Source: Bacteroidales bacterium
GTDB taxonomy: Bacteria > Bacteroidota > Bacteroidia > Bacteroidales > UBA10428
Length of the DNA: 37,953 nucleotides
Direction of reading: 5' to 3'
NCBI GenBank assembly: GCA_016926205.1
Contig: JAFGPB010000059.1
Coordinates: forward strand, 1 to 37,953
The first letter of the stretch is position 1. Every line of letters starts with the position of its first letter. The notes under the pieces are model-generated. The model did not search any database. It saw nothing but the letters and a program-made list of their open reading frames with translations, and had not been told where the DNA came from. The translations under genes were made by a program, and so were the position numbers. This document shows, piece by piece, positions 28,301 through 34,799 of this stretch.

Positions 28301-30036
28301 TTTCAATTATCGGTGCTCCTTTTGCAATCACGGTTATCGGCGGACTGGCTGTCAGTACACTGCTTACCCTTGTATTTATCCCGACTATGTATTTCGGTCT
28401 GGAGAACGCACTGAAATGGATGAAATCATTGAACTGGAAGATCAGGACCATTCATGCCATAATTTTTGTTATCGGTGTTCTGTTCATTTATTTTGAAGTG
28501 GATACCTTTATCTGGCAGCTGGCAGACTTCATCCTGCTGTTGATCCTGATCCCGGGTGTCACCTATTTCCTCATGACCAGCCTGAGACGTGCAAGGACAA
28601 AGTTGATCGGAGACAATGATCCCATCAGCATAAACATCAGGAAAATTGTAAAGGTGTACGATCGGGATTCAAGGTTCGCCAGGGAATGGAAAGGCGGTAT
28701 CAGGGTAAGGCAACGTGCTGGACTGGAGAAAAAATACAACAAACTGTATGATTTCTATGACCTGATGTGGCAGGTCCCGATGACGGGATTTATTGCCTAT
28801 TTTATATTCTTTTTCATAGAGAGTAGTTTCTGGATGTTTTTGCTCTCCCATGCGATCTATTTTCTCCTGTTTGCCATCTGGAAACCCTTTCAGGCTGTCC
28901 TGGCAAACCTTGCCGCTAAGACAGGCAAACCGTTGTATTTGAAGATCAGCAGCATCCTTACAAAAATCATCATGTGGGGCACACCGCTGGTATTCCTGTA
29001 TATCTTCTCAAAACGCTGGGATACAATGGGTGTGGTAATATTTGTAGGTGTCATCTGGATGTTCTGTCTGATCATCTATGCGACCTCCAAATATCTTTAC
29101 GAGAAGAAGGTCAATATCGACAGGATTACCGGTCGTTTTGGAGGCCTGCGCCGCGGATTTTTAAGGATGATCAAACAAATACCCGTGATCGGAAAGCGCA
29201 AGATTCCTTTCAGGGCACTGAACGGTGCTTCCATGACGATCGGTACGGGCATGTTCGGACTGTTGGGACCCAATGGTGCAGGGAAGACCACACTGATGAG
29301 AATCATTTGCGGCATTTATGAGCAGAGCTATGGCAAGATTTTCATAAACGGACTGGACACCCAGAAATACCGCGAGGAATTGCAGGGTTTAATGGGTTAT
29401 CTTCCGCAGGCTTTTGGCGCATATGAGAACATGTCGGCCTGGGAATATCTCGATTATCAGGCTGTACTGAAGGGAATATCCGAAAAGGAAACCCGGGAAG
29501 CGCGAATTGATTACGTGTTGAAGTCGGTTCACATGTACGAAAAGAAAGACGACAAAATCGGTTCCTATTCAGGAGGCATGAAGCAGCGTATCGGCATTGC
29601 GCAGATCCTTCTCAATTTCCCGAGGATTCTTGTGGTGGATGAACCGACGGCAGGGTTGGATCCAAGGGAGCGGATCCGTTTCAGAAATCTGCTGGTAGAT
29701 CTGAGCCGCGAAAGGATCGTGATATTCTCGACCCACATTATTGAAGATATTTCAAGTTCCTGTAATAAAGTTGCTGTGCTGAACAAAGGTGTTCTGAAAT
29801 ATGCAGGTACACCGAAAGGAATGGCAAAGCTGGGTGAAAATTTCGTATGGACTTTCAGTATGACTTTAAAGGAATTCGAAGAATTTGCAAATAAACAGCT
29901 GATTGTGCATCATATGCGTGAAGGCAACAGGATCAAGGTTCGCTGCATCTCCGTGGAAAAACCGCATCCGGAAGCGGAACAGGCACATCCTTTGCTGGAA
30001 GATGCTTATTTATGCCTGCTTAAGGACATAGCATGA
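25321..30036 (+). CDS. RND efflux permease fused to membrane linker and ABC ATPase domain
   Basis: A 1571-aa fusion in one uninterrupted frame. Residues 1 to about 1035 are a complete RND pump: TM1 IFISMLFLGLSVLGYISY, TM4 GMLLDNSVVVMENIY with D397/N398, TM10 LGVVVNNGIILIDY with N938/N939. The porter domain has a Gly/Met-rich insert (641-660) and an acidic EEEEDE loop near 765. Residues about 1041-1260 add four or more hydrophobic segments (IIFVIGVLFIYFEV, FILLLILIPGVTYFL, FIAYFIFFFIESSFWMFLL, VVIFVGVIWMFCLIIYATS). Residues about 1285-1571 are a full ABC nucleotide-binding domain with Walker A GPNGAGKTT (K1322), signature YSGGMKQRIGIAQ (S1417), Walker B ILVVDEPTAGLD (D1440, E1441) and H1472. 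It overlaps the next ABC-2 permease gene by 4 bases, so the ATPase domain likely drives that permease while tethered to the pump. Confidence 0.92.
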   Translation: MKFILHRKIFISMLFLGLSVLGYISYKHLAVELMPSSELQTLFVQISSRMEVEPNYLENQAVIPVEGAIGTLDGVEDISSRITNRQATITVSFKSDINTQLAYMKLDERINQIRQNLDENFTVQVVQANTLETTNDFMELQIRGSGGTDRVRNIVDEEIANQLENIDGIAAMNVYGGQEKSVEVIYDKDACEAYNISPAQISSAIGQFAQSRTFTGHAHEPDRRYFVHITAEYGSVGDIENIVLKEGPILLKDVADVYFGVKEVTSYSRVNGLDAVSATLVSDSESNLIDLSHRTLEQIEVLNQKLKSRDVEIVVQSNSAETMETNINQIIQLALFGGLLAIFILWVFLKNLRLVAFVALAIPISIFSAFNFFYALGITINSFTLIGMAMAIGMLLDNSVVVMENIYRLSGNGFNPEKAVTQGANEVWRSILAATLTTITVFLPFIFASDENIRLIGNNVGISVISTIGMSLFVALLLIPMGSHFLLRRKKAHNIFYEKVTTNNRIIQIYVLLLKQSLRNPAATIIGALVVFFITILVVLALSVNNLSEVEEEQFDIYVTMPTGATLESTDAVVRELEARLEDLEEKKEIVTRVEEEEATVTVVLKENYKDIAKRGMAEVKSAVEEELGRRIGTGQISLTESSSGGSAMAAMGGGGMSSNFSSFVGIGTNQERIVIKGEDFSVMQGVAEDLEYYLEDLESIRSVSTTVSTNRPEVHLEFNQLLLTEYGLALNDISSELNTFSSEFTAGVTFSQGDEEYDITIKEKDADEEEEDEKTLFELQTLQVGNDNTGYYMLQDLADIYYAEGMSNITRENQEKQIEVTYRFEEEAEELKDILEAYRLEIDQIVAAYNLPAGIAVEVIHEEDLYSEYYVLIIAALVFIFMILASVFESLMTPFVILFSIPMAAIGSFLALIFTNNSILNANTITGFLILLGVVVNNGIILIDYTNILRKRGYGHSRALITAGISRVRPILITAITTIVAMFPLAMGQGGYVSIIGAPFAITVIGGLAVSTLLTLVFIPTMYFGLENALKWMKSLNWKIRTIHAIIFVIGVLFIYFEVDTFIWQLADFILLLILIPGVTYFLMTSLRRARTKLIGDNDPISINIRKIVKVYDRDSRFAREWKGGIRVRQRAGLEKKYNKLYDFYDLMWQVPMTGFIAYFIFFFIESSFWMFLLSHAIYFLLFAIWKPFQAVLANLAAKTGKPLYLKISSILTKIIMWGTPLVFLYIFSKRWDTMGVVIFVGVIWMFCLIIYATSKYLYEKKVNIDRITGRFGGLRRGFLRMIKQIPVIGKRKIPFRALNGASMTIGTGMFGLLGPNGAGKTTLMRIICGIYEQSYGKIFINGLDTQKYREELQGLMGYLPQAFGAYENMSAWEYLDYQAVLKGISEKETREARIDYVLKSVHMYEKKDDKIGSYSGGMKQRIGIAQILLNFPRILVVDEPTAGLDPRERIRFRNLLVDLSRERIVIFSTHIIEDISSSCNKVAVLNKGVLKYAGTPKGMAKLGENFVWTFSMTLKEFEEFANKQLIVHHMREGNRIKVRCISVEKPHPEAEQAHPLLEDAYLCLLKDIA

Positions 30037-30791
30037 TCATGAATGAACATAGTTTTTACTTTAAACCAATGATTACTGCAAAATCAAAAATAATAAATAC
30101 GGCGATCCTGGTAACCAGACTGGCGCGTTACAATGTCAGCATCATATTCGCCAACAAATTCATCTGGTTTCTTCTGGCATCCCTTGTGCTGATGCTCTTT
30201 TTCTCAGTACAAAACGTATTGGAAAATGAAATCATTACGGAGGATAATATTTACAGCATCCTTTTGCTTCCTGGCATATTGCTGATATTTTACCCTACGG
30301 TGTTCGGGATCCAGAGTGATGATGATGCAGGGGTCATCGAGATCCTTTTCGGGATACCGGATTACCGTTACAAAGTTTGGCTGGTCCGGTTGGTCATGGT
30401 ATTTGTAGTTGTATTCGTACTTTTGCTGCTATATGCCTGGCTTTTATCGATACTGCTGATTCCCATCAACAAAATGGAAATGACCTACCAGATCATGTAC
30501 CCGATTCTCTTTGTCGGTAGTCTTTCATTCATGTTTTCCACCATCATCAAGAACGGAAACGGAACAGCCGTGGTTATGGTCCTCCTGGGGCTGTTTATAT
30601 TCCTTCTGACAGATCAGCTTTCCGAATCAAAATGGAATATATTTTTAAATCCCTTTGCTATGCCATCAGATACCAATGAGCTGATCTGGGCAGGCACGGT
30701 GAGTGACAACAGGATTTTTCTGTCGATAGGCATAGTTGTGAGTCTGGTCTACGGGCTTTTTAACTTACAGAAGCGCGAAAAATTCATATGA
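30033..30791 (+). CDS. ABC-2-type transporter permease closing the RND-ABC locus
   Basis: A 252-aa polytopic protein with about six helices: FIWFLLASLVLMLFFSV, ILLLPGILLIFYPTVFGI, VRLVMVFVVVFVLLLLYAWL, IMYPILFVGSLSFMFSTII, AVVMVLLGLFIFLL and a last one ending VVSLVYGLFNLQKREKF. The helix pattern and the SDDDAGVIEILFGIPDYRYKVWLVRL coupling-type segment fit an ABC-2 membrane subunit. Its start lies inside the stop codon of the RND-ABC fusion (ATGA overlap), which strongly suggests that it is the membrane partner of the fused ATPase domain. It is the last gene of the locus; 138 bases follow before the Fur-family gene. Confidence 0.85.
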   Translation: MIMNEHSFYFKPMITAKSKIINTAILVTRLARYNVSIIFANKFIWFLLASLVLMLFFSVQNVLENEIITEDNIYSILLLPGILLIFYPTVFGIQSDDDAGVIEILFGIPDYRYKVWLVRLVMVFVVVFVLLLLYAWLLSILLIPINKMEMTYQIMYPILFVGSLSFMFSTIIKNGNGTAVVMVLLGLFIFLLTDQLSESKWNIFLNPFAMPSDTNELIWAGTVSDNRIFLSIGIVVSLVYGLFNLQKREKFI

Positions 30792-30911
30792 CGTTTTTCT
30801 GTTTTGATCCCATCTGTGTGAAAAGACCATTTCATCAGGAAACAATCGAAAAATCTTGATTTTTTCTGGAAAGTTTTTAAATTTGTCGATTCCTAAAAAG
30901 GAATAATTCTC

Positions 30912-30926
30912 ATATAATTATTGTTC
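30912..30926 (+). promoter_or_regulatory. PerR/Fur-box-like site before the fur-family gene
   Basis: ATATAATTATTGTTC matches 11 of 15 positions of the Bacillus-type PerR box TTATAATTATTATAA, and an overlapping AATAATT...AATTATT inverted repeat spans 30902-30922. It ends 3 bases before the ATG at 30930. Autoregulation by the encoded regulator is inferred; the surroundings are AT-rich, so the match is suggestive only. Confidence 0.45.
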
Positions 30927-30929
30927 TTT

Positions 30930-31352
30930 ATGAGTATCGAAGAGATCCGAAACAAATTGAAGAGCAGGGGACTGAAAATCACCCCTCAACGGATTGCGGT
31001 CTTTGAAGCGGTCACTTTTCTTAAAAACCACCCGACCGCTGACAGAATCGCAGCATTTATCAGCAGGAATTATCCAAATGTTGCTACCGGCACAGTCTAC
31101 AAGATTCTGGAAACCCTTGTTGAAAATAAATTGCTTATGAAAGTAAAAACTGAGAATGACATCATGCGTTACGATGCAATTCTGGACAACCATCATCATC
31201 TGTACAGTACCGAATCCGAAAGGATAGAGGACTATTTCGATGAAGAGCTTGACAGGCTGGTATCGGATTATTTTAAAAAGAAAGCCATACCCAATTTCAA
31301 CATCCAGGAGATCAGACTTCAGATCATAGGTAAATTTTTGAATCAGAAATAA
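30930..31352 (+). CDS. Fur/PerR-family transcriptional regulator without cysteines
   Basis: A 140-aa Fur superfamily repressor. The winged-helix domain (about 1-80) has the hallmark GLKITPQRIAVFEAV and TADRIAAFISRNYPNVATGTVYKILETLVE. The dimerisation domain contains YDAILDNHHHLYS, which matches the regulatory metal-binding histidine cluster. It has no cysteine at all, so the CxxC structural zinc site of classical Fur, PerR and Zur is absent. The peroxiredoxin gene starts 25 bases downstream, which suggests a PerR-like peroxide response. ATG 30930 is preferred over the in-frame TTG at 30921, because the latter adds only three residues and lies inside the operator-like site. Confidence 0.9.
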   Translation: MSIEEIRNKLKSRGLKITPQRIAVFEAVTFLKNHPTADRIAAFISRNYPNVATGTVYKILETLVENKLLMKVKTENDIMRYDAILDNHHHLYSTESERIEDYFDEELDRLVSDYFKKKAIPNFNIQEIRLQIIGKFLNQK

Positions 31353-31361
31353 TTATTAACC
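31347..31361 (+). promoter_or_regulatory. Second PerR-box-like sequence before the peroxiredoxin gene
   Basis: The sequence AAATAATTATTAACC overlaps the stop codon of the Fur-family gene and contains the palindromic core AATAATTATT. It matches about 10 of 15 positions of the PerR box. It lies 16 bases before the prx start. It is a weaker candidate than the site at 30912. Confidence 0.3.
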
Positions 31362-31377
31362 TTTTAAATAAATTCAT

Positions 31378-32088
31378 ATGGAAGAAAATCAAGTAGTATC
31401 ATTACCGCGCATCGGTGAGGCAGCACCTGAATTCAAAGCTGTCACGACCCAGGGTGAAATCAACTTTCCCGCTGACTACAAAGGGAGCTGGGTGATCCTG
31501 TTCAGCCATCCTGCAGATTTCACACCGGTCTGTACCTCAGAGTTCATGACCTTTGCCACCATGGAAGACAAGTTTGCCGAGGCAAACTGCAAGCTGGTTG
31601 GCCTTTCGGTCGACGGGCTATACAGCCACATTGCCTGGTTGCGTACCATCAAGGAAAAAATTCAATATAAGGGCATGAAGGATGTGGAAGTGAAATTTCC
31701 ACTGATCGAGGACATCACCATGGAGGTTGCCAAAAAATACGGCATGATTCAGCCTGGTGAAAGCAACACCAAAGCGGTGCGTGCTGTATTTTATGTTGAT
31801 CCGAAAGGTGTCATCCGTACCATTTTATACTATCCGCTCAGTCTCGGTAGGAATTTTGACGAACTTTACAGGGTTTTGATCGCACTGCAGGCAGCCGATA
31901 AATTTTCGGTCGCCATGCCGGCTGACTGGCGTCCCGGTGATGACGTGATCGTTCCCACTGCAGGATCCTGTGGTGTTGCCAAAGAACGCATGGAAAGCAC
32001 AAATGGCCTGACGTGCTATGACTGGTTCTTCTGTACCAAAAAACTGGACAAAGATCAGGTGATGAATGCAATCCTGAAGAAATCCTGA
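31378..32088 (+). CDS. Peroxiredoxin, Prx6-like (thiol-specific peroxidase)
   Basis: A 236-aa peroxiredoxin that reduces hydrogen peroxide and organic hydroperoxides in the cytoplasm. The peroxidatic cysteine C52 lies in the signature SHPADFTPVCTSEF. Other family segments are CKLVGLSVDGLYSHIAWLRTI, FPLIEDITMEVAKKYGMI and RAVFYVDPKGVIRTI. The long C-terminal extension carries C198, C213 and C219; the C213/C219 spacing resembles that of archaeal Prx6-type enzymes, where such cysteines act in resolution. It follows the Fur/PerR-like regulator and ends in a strong terminator, so the two genes form an oxidative-stress unit. Confidence 0.95.
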   Translation: MEENQVVSLPRIGEAAPEFKAVTTQGEINFPADYKGSWVILFSHPADFTPVCTSEFMTFATMEDKFAEANCKLVGLSVDGLYSHIAWLRTIKEKIQYKGMKDVEVKFPLIEDITMEVAKKYGMIQPGESNTKAVRAVFYVDPKGVIRTILYYPLSLGRNFDELYRVLIALQAADKFSVAMPADWRPGDDVIVPTAGSCGVAKERMESTNGLTCYDWFFCTKKLDKDQVMNAILKKS

Positions 32089-32136
32089 GCAGGAACCATG
32101 AAAATGTAATCCGACAAATCAAGACAGATCGGGATA

Positions 32137-32173
32137 CCCTTCAGACGGTCAGAACCGCTGAAGGTTTTTTTTT
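32137..32173 (+). terminator. Rho-independent terminator after the peroxiredoxin gene
   Basis: A hairpin with arms CCTTCAG-A-CGGT and ACCG-CTGAAGG (one bulged A, loop CAGA) is followed by nine T residues. It lies about 50 bases after the prx stop codon. Confidence 0.92.
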
Positions 32174-32178
32174 ATATG

Positions 32179-32226
32179 GTGTGTCCGGCATGAACGGTAA
32201 CTTTGGGGGAAAAGTCCCGGACGCAC
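32179..32226. repeat. Inverted repeat (hairpin) between the prx terminator and the 21-bp repeats
   Basis: GTGTGTCCGG (32179-32188) pairs with CCGGACGCAC (32217-32226) with one wobble, around a loop of about 28 bases that itself contains a GGG/CCC pairing. There is no T-run after it. It could be part of an nrfHA leader or a mobile palindrome; its role is unknown. Confidence 0.5.
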
Positions 32227-32285
32227 ACTGACCCTGGCAGGCGTTTCCCCTTCATCCGGACAAAAAAATACCAGATGACATTTCC

Positions 32286-32432
32286 GAAAATTCAAATAGG
32301 ATGTGCGAAAATTCAATGAGTAAGTGCGAAAATTCAATGAGCAAGTGTGAAGATTCAATGAGCAAGTGTGAAAATTCAATGAGCAAGTGTGAAAATTCAA
32401 TGAGTAAGTGCGTAAATTCAATGAGTAAGTGC
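32286..32432. repeat. Seven tandem copies of a 21-bp unit upstream of nrfHA
   Basis: Exactly seven consecutive 21-bp units, each starting GAAAATTCAATGAG with the remainder (C/T)AAGTG(C/T). The first copy is diverged and the last has one extra change at its second base. The array lies between the prx terminator and nrfH. Because the unit is a multiple of three, reading frames remain open through it on both strands. Confidence 0.95.
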
Positions 32433-32441
32433 AACGATTAA
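32301..32441 (+). CDS. Possible small ORF of heptapeptide repeats (ENSMSKC)
   Basis: Reading the 21-bp array on the plus strand from ATG 32301 gives a 46-residue peptide made of six ENSMSKC-type heptads with one regular cysteine each, ending KCND and a TAA stop. The two positions that vary repeatedly between copies (AGT/AGC and TGC/TGT) are synonymous in this frame but change Arg/His and Tyr/Cys on the opposite strand. That is the only hint of coding function. No known family, ribosome site or signal peptide supports it. Confidence 0.15.
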   Translation: MCENSMSKCENSMSKCEDSMSKCENSMSKCENSMSKCVNSMSKCND

Positions 32442-32504
32442 GGATACAAATGTTTGGTCCTTTCGCTGAGTTTTTGTACTTTTTGTACGACAATTGTGAA
32501 GTTC

Positions 32505-33131
32505 ATGGGTGGTCCGGCCAGCATTTCTTTGTTCAGAAGGTTTTTCCGGTTCTTCAGGCCTCCGGACAAATGGAAATTGCCGGTGATGATCATTACTGGA
32601 ATTTTTACAGGATTGATATTGTATATACTGTATATTTCAAAAGCACCTTCATATCTCGGGGACAAGCCTGAAACATGCGTAAACTGTCATATTATGGCTC
32701 CCCAGTATGCGACCTGGTTTCACAGTTCACACCGGGAATGGACACACTGCAATAAATGCCATGTGCCCCAGGACAATGTTTTCAGCAAATATTATTTCAA
32801 AGCCAAAGACGGACTGAGACACGCCACCATATTTACTTTAAGGAAGGAACCCCAGGTGATATTTATCAAGGAAGCCGGAAAAAGGGTAGTCCATCAGAAC
32901 TGCATCTATTGCCACAGTGAGTTGTTGATGGATGACAGACTGCTGACCATGACGGGCAATGAAAACCTTACAAAAACCGGCAGAGAATGCTGGGAATGTC
33001 ACAGGGAGGTACCACACGGTACAGTAAACAGTCTGGCCAGTGTTCCCAACGCCCGGGTTCCGGTCCCGAAAAGTCCTGTTCCTTCATGGCTGAAAGTCCC
33101 GGATGCCAGGGATGAAAAAAAACCAGAATGA
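32505..33131 (+). CDS. nrfH: Cytochrome c nitrite reductase small subunit NrfH (membrane quinol dehydrogenase)
   Basis: A NapC/NirT-type tetrahaem cytochrome of about 208 aa that oxidises menaquinol and passes electrons to NrfA. An N-terminal anchor helix (MIITGIFTGLILYILYI) is followed by four haem-binding motifs: CVNCH (C58), CNKCH (C82), CIYCH (C133) and CWECH (C162). The GDKPETCVNCHIMAPQYATW context of the first haem is typical of NrfH. ATG 32505 is chosen because it places the anchor helix near the N terminus. An in-frame TTG at 32454 would add 17 residues with two extra cysteines and is less likely. The gene overlaps nrfA by 4 bases (ATGA). Confidence 0.94.
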   Translation: MGGPASISLFRRFFRFFRPPDKWKLPVMIITGIFTGLILYILYISKAPSYLGDKPETCVNCHIMAPQYATWFHSSHREWTHCNKCHVPQDNVFSKYYFKAKDGLRHATIFTLRKEPQVIFIKEAGKRVVHQNCIYCHSELLMDDRLLTMTGNENLTKTGRECWECHREVPHGTVNSLASVPNARVPVPKSPVPSWLKVPDARDEKKPE

Positions 33132-34669
33132 AGACAATCAATGAACTCATAAAGCAGAAGCCCTGGTTGGGCTGGGTTTTGTTCGGCAGTACACTTGTGG
33201 TCGTATTCCTGCTCGGACTGCTGGCTTCGTCCATTTTGGAACGCAGGGCTGAAGCAGTTTTTGCTTACACTCCCAGGACAGAACATACAGATTTTGAACC
33301 CAGGAACGAGATCTGGGGCACAAATTTTCCGCGGGAGTACCAGTCCTATTTAAAGACTTCAGACACTTCATTCCGAAGCAAATACAACGGGTCTGCAATG
33401 ATCGACATGCTGGCTGTGGATCCCCGGATGGCAGTCCTTTGGGCCGGCTACAGCTTTTCAAAAGACTACAACCAGGCAAGGGGTCATTTTTATGCCGTGG
33501 AGGACCTGTGGAATACACTGCGGACTGGAGCCCCTATGAGGGGAACGGTCAGTCCCATGCCTAATACATGCTGGACCTGTAAAAGTCCCGATGTGCCGCG
33601 ACTGATGAACCTTTACATAGAAGAAGCGGGGGATTTTACCACCGGAGTAGCAGCCTTTTACAGTGGGACCTGGGAAGAGAAGGGGAGTGAAGTCGTAAAT
33701 CCCATCGGATGCGCTGATTGTCATGATGCCGCAACCATGAACCTTCGCATTTCCAGACCTGCATTGATTGAAGCATTCAGCAGGCTCGGCATCGATGTGA
33801 ACCGTTCCACGCACCAGGAGATGCGTTCGCTGGTCTGCGCCCAGTGTCACGTGGAATATTATTTCAGCAGGAAAGTCGTTGAAGGTGTTGACTATCTGGT
33901 ACATCCGTGGGACAGCGGTTTCACGGCAGAGGAAATGGAAGCGTATTATGATGGCATAGGATTTTCCGACTGGACACATGCGATCAGCAAAACGCCAATG
34001 ATAAAAGCACAGCATCCGGGATATGAGATCTATCTGACGGGTACACATGCAAGCAGGGGAGTTTCCTGTGCTGATTGTCATATGCCCTATATCAGCGAGG
34101 GAGGACAAAAATTCACGGACCACCATGTACAAAGTCCCCTGAACAATGTCTCGAATTCCTGCCAGGTATGTCACCGGGAAGAAACCGAACAGCTGGTCAG
34201 GGATGTTTATTCAAGGCAGGATAAGATCATCGGGAACAGGGACAAACTGGAGGAACTCCTCGTAAGTGCCCACGTGGAAGCAAAACAAGCCTGGGAACTG
34301 GGTGCAACGGAGGAAGAGATGGCTGGCATACTGACCGGAATAAGGCATGCACAATGGAGATGGGATTACGCTGCCGCAAGTCACGGAGCATCATTTCATT
34401 CCCCCGTGGAAACCGGCCGCATCATTGCCTCTGCCATCGCCATAGTACAGGACATCCGGATCGAACTCGTGCGATTAATGGCACATTACGGACACAATCA
34501 AACTGTCCCGTATCCTGCTATCGAAACAAAACAAAAAGCACAGCATTTTGTCATGCTGGACATGCAGCAGCTGAACAGGGATAAACAAGAATTCCTGGAA
34601 GAGGTGATACCTGTCTGGCTTGAAACAGCCCGTCAAAGGGAAGCTGCCTATCAGGTCACAATCAAATGA
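33128..34669 (+). CDS. nrfA: Ammonia-forming cytochrome c nitrite reductase NrfA
   Basis: The 513-aa catalytic subunit of periplasmic nitrite reductase (nitrite to ammonium, six electrons). After an N-terminal signal/anchor (WVLFGSTLVVVFLLGLLASSI) it has five haem sites: the diagnostic active-site CWTCK motif (C148-K152), CADCH (C195), CAQCH (C237, followed by VEYYF with the active-site tyrosine), CADCH (C314) and CQVCH (C345). HPGYEIYLTGTHASRGVS before haem 4 supplies the catalytic histidine region. Length and motif order are those of Bacteroidota NrfA. It is co-translated with nrfH, enabling anaerobic nitrite ammonification. No haem-lyase (ResBC/NrfEFG) genes are next to it in this window. 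Confidence 0.97.
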   Translation: MKTINELIKQKPWLGWVLFGSTLVVVFLLGLLASSILERRAEAVFAYTPRTEHTDFEPRNEIWGTNFPREYQSYLKTSDTSFRSKYNGSAMIDMLAVDPRMAVLWAGYSFSKDYNQARGHFYAVEDLWNTLRTGAPMRGTVSPMPNTCWTCKSPDVPRLMNLYIEEAGDFTTGVAAFYSGTWEEKGSEVVNPIGCADCHDAATMNLRISRPALIEAFSRLGIDVNRSTHQEMRSLVCAQCHVEYYFSRKVVEGVDYLVHPWDSGFTAEEMEAYYDGIGFSDWTHAISKTPMIKAQHPGYEIYLTGTHASRGVSCADCHMPYISEGGQKFTDHHVQSPLNNVSNSCQVCHREETEQLVRDVYSRQDKIIGNRDKLEELLVSAHVEAKQAWELGATEEEMAGILTGIRHAQWRWDYAAASHGASFHSPVETGRIIASAIAIVQDIRIELVRLMAHYGHNQTVPYPAIETKQKAQHFVMLDMQQLNRDKQEFLEEVIPVWLETARQREAAYQVTIK

Positions 34670-34799
34670 TGAATGTACCAATTACGCATGTGATATCCTT
34701 GACCCTTATCTTTGATCTTCCGGTATCATGCAATACTGTCTGACCTTCCCATCAGAGAAGCACCATTTTTGTCATTAATGTTGTACTGCCTGCTGTTGG

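Noticed and set aside
32286-32432. Tandem array considered as a CRISPR
   Set aside because: The 21-bp units are directly adjacent with no unique spacers, and there are no cas genes.
32149-32493. Minus-strand frame of 114 codons with TYSLNFH-type heptads
   Set aside because: It arises from the 21-bp repeat being a multiple of three. The variable repeat positions change amino acids in this frame, and it runs through the prx terminator region.
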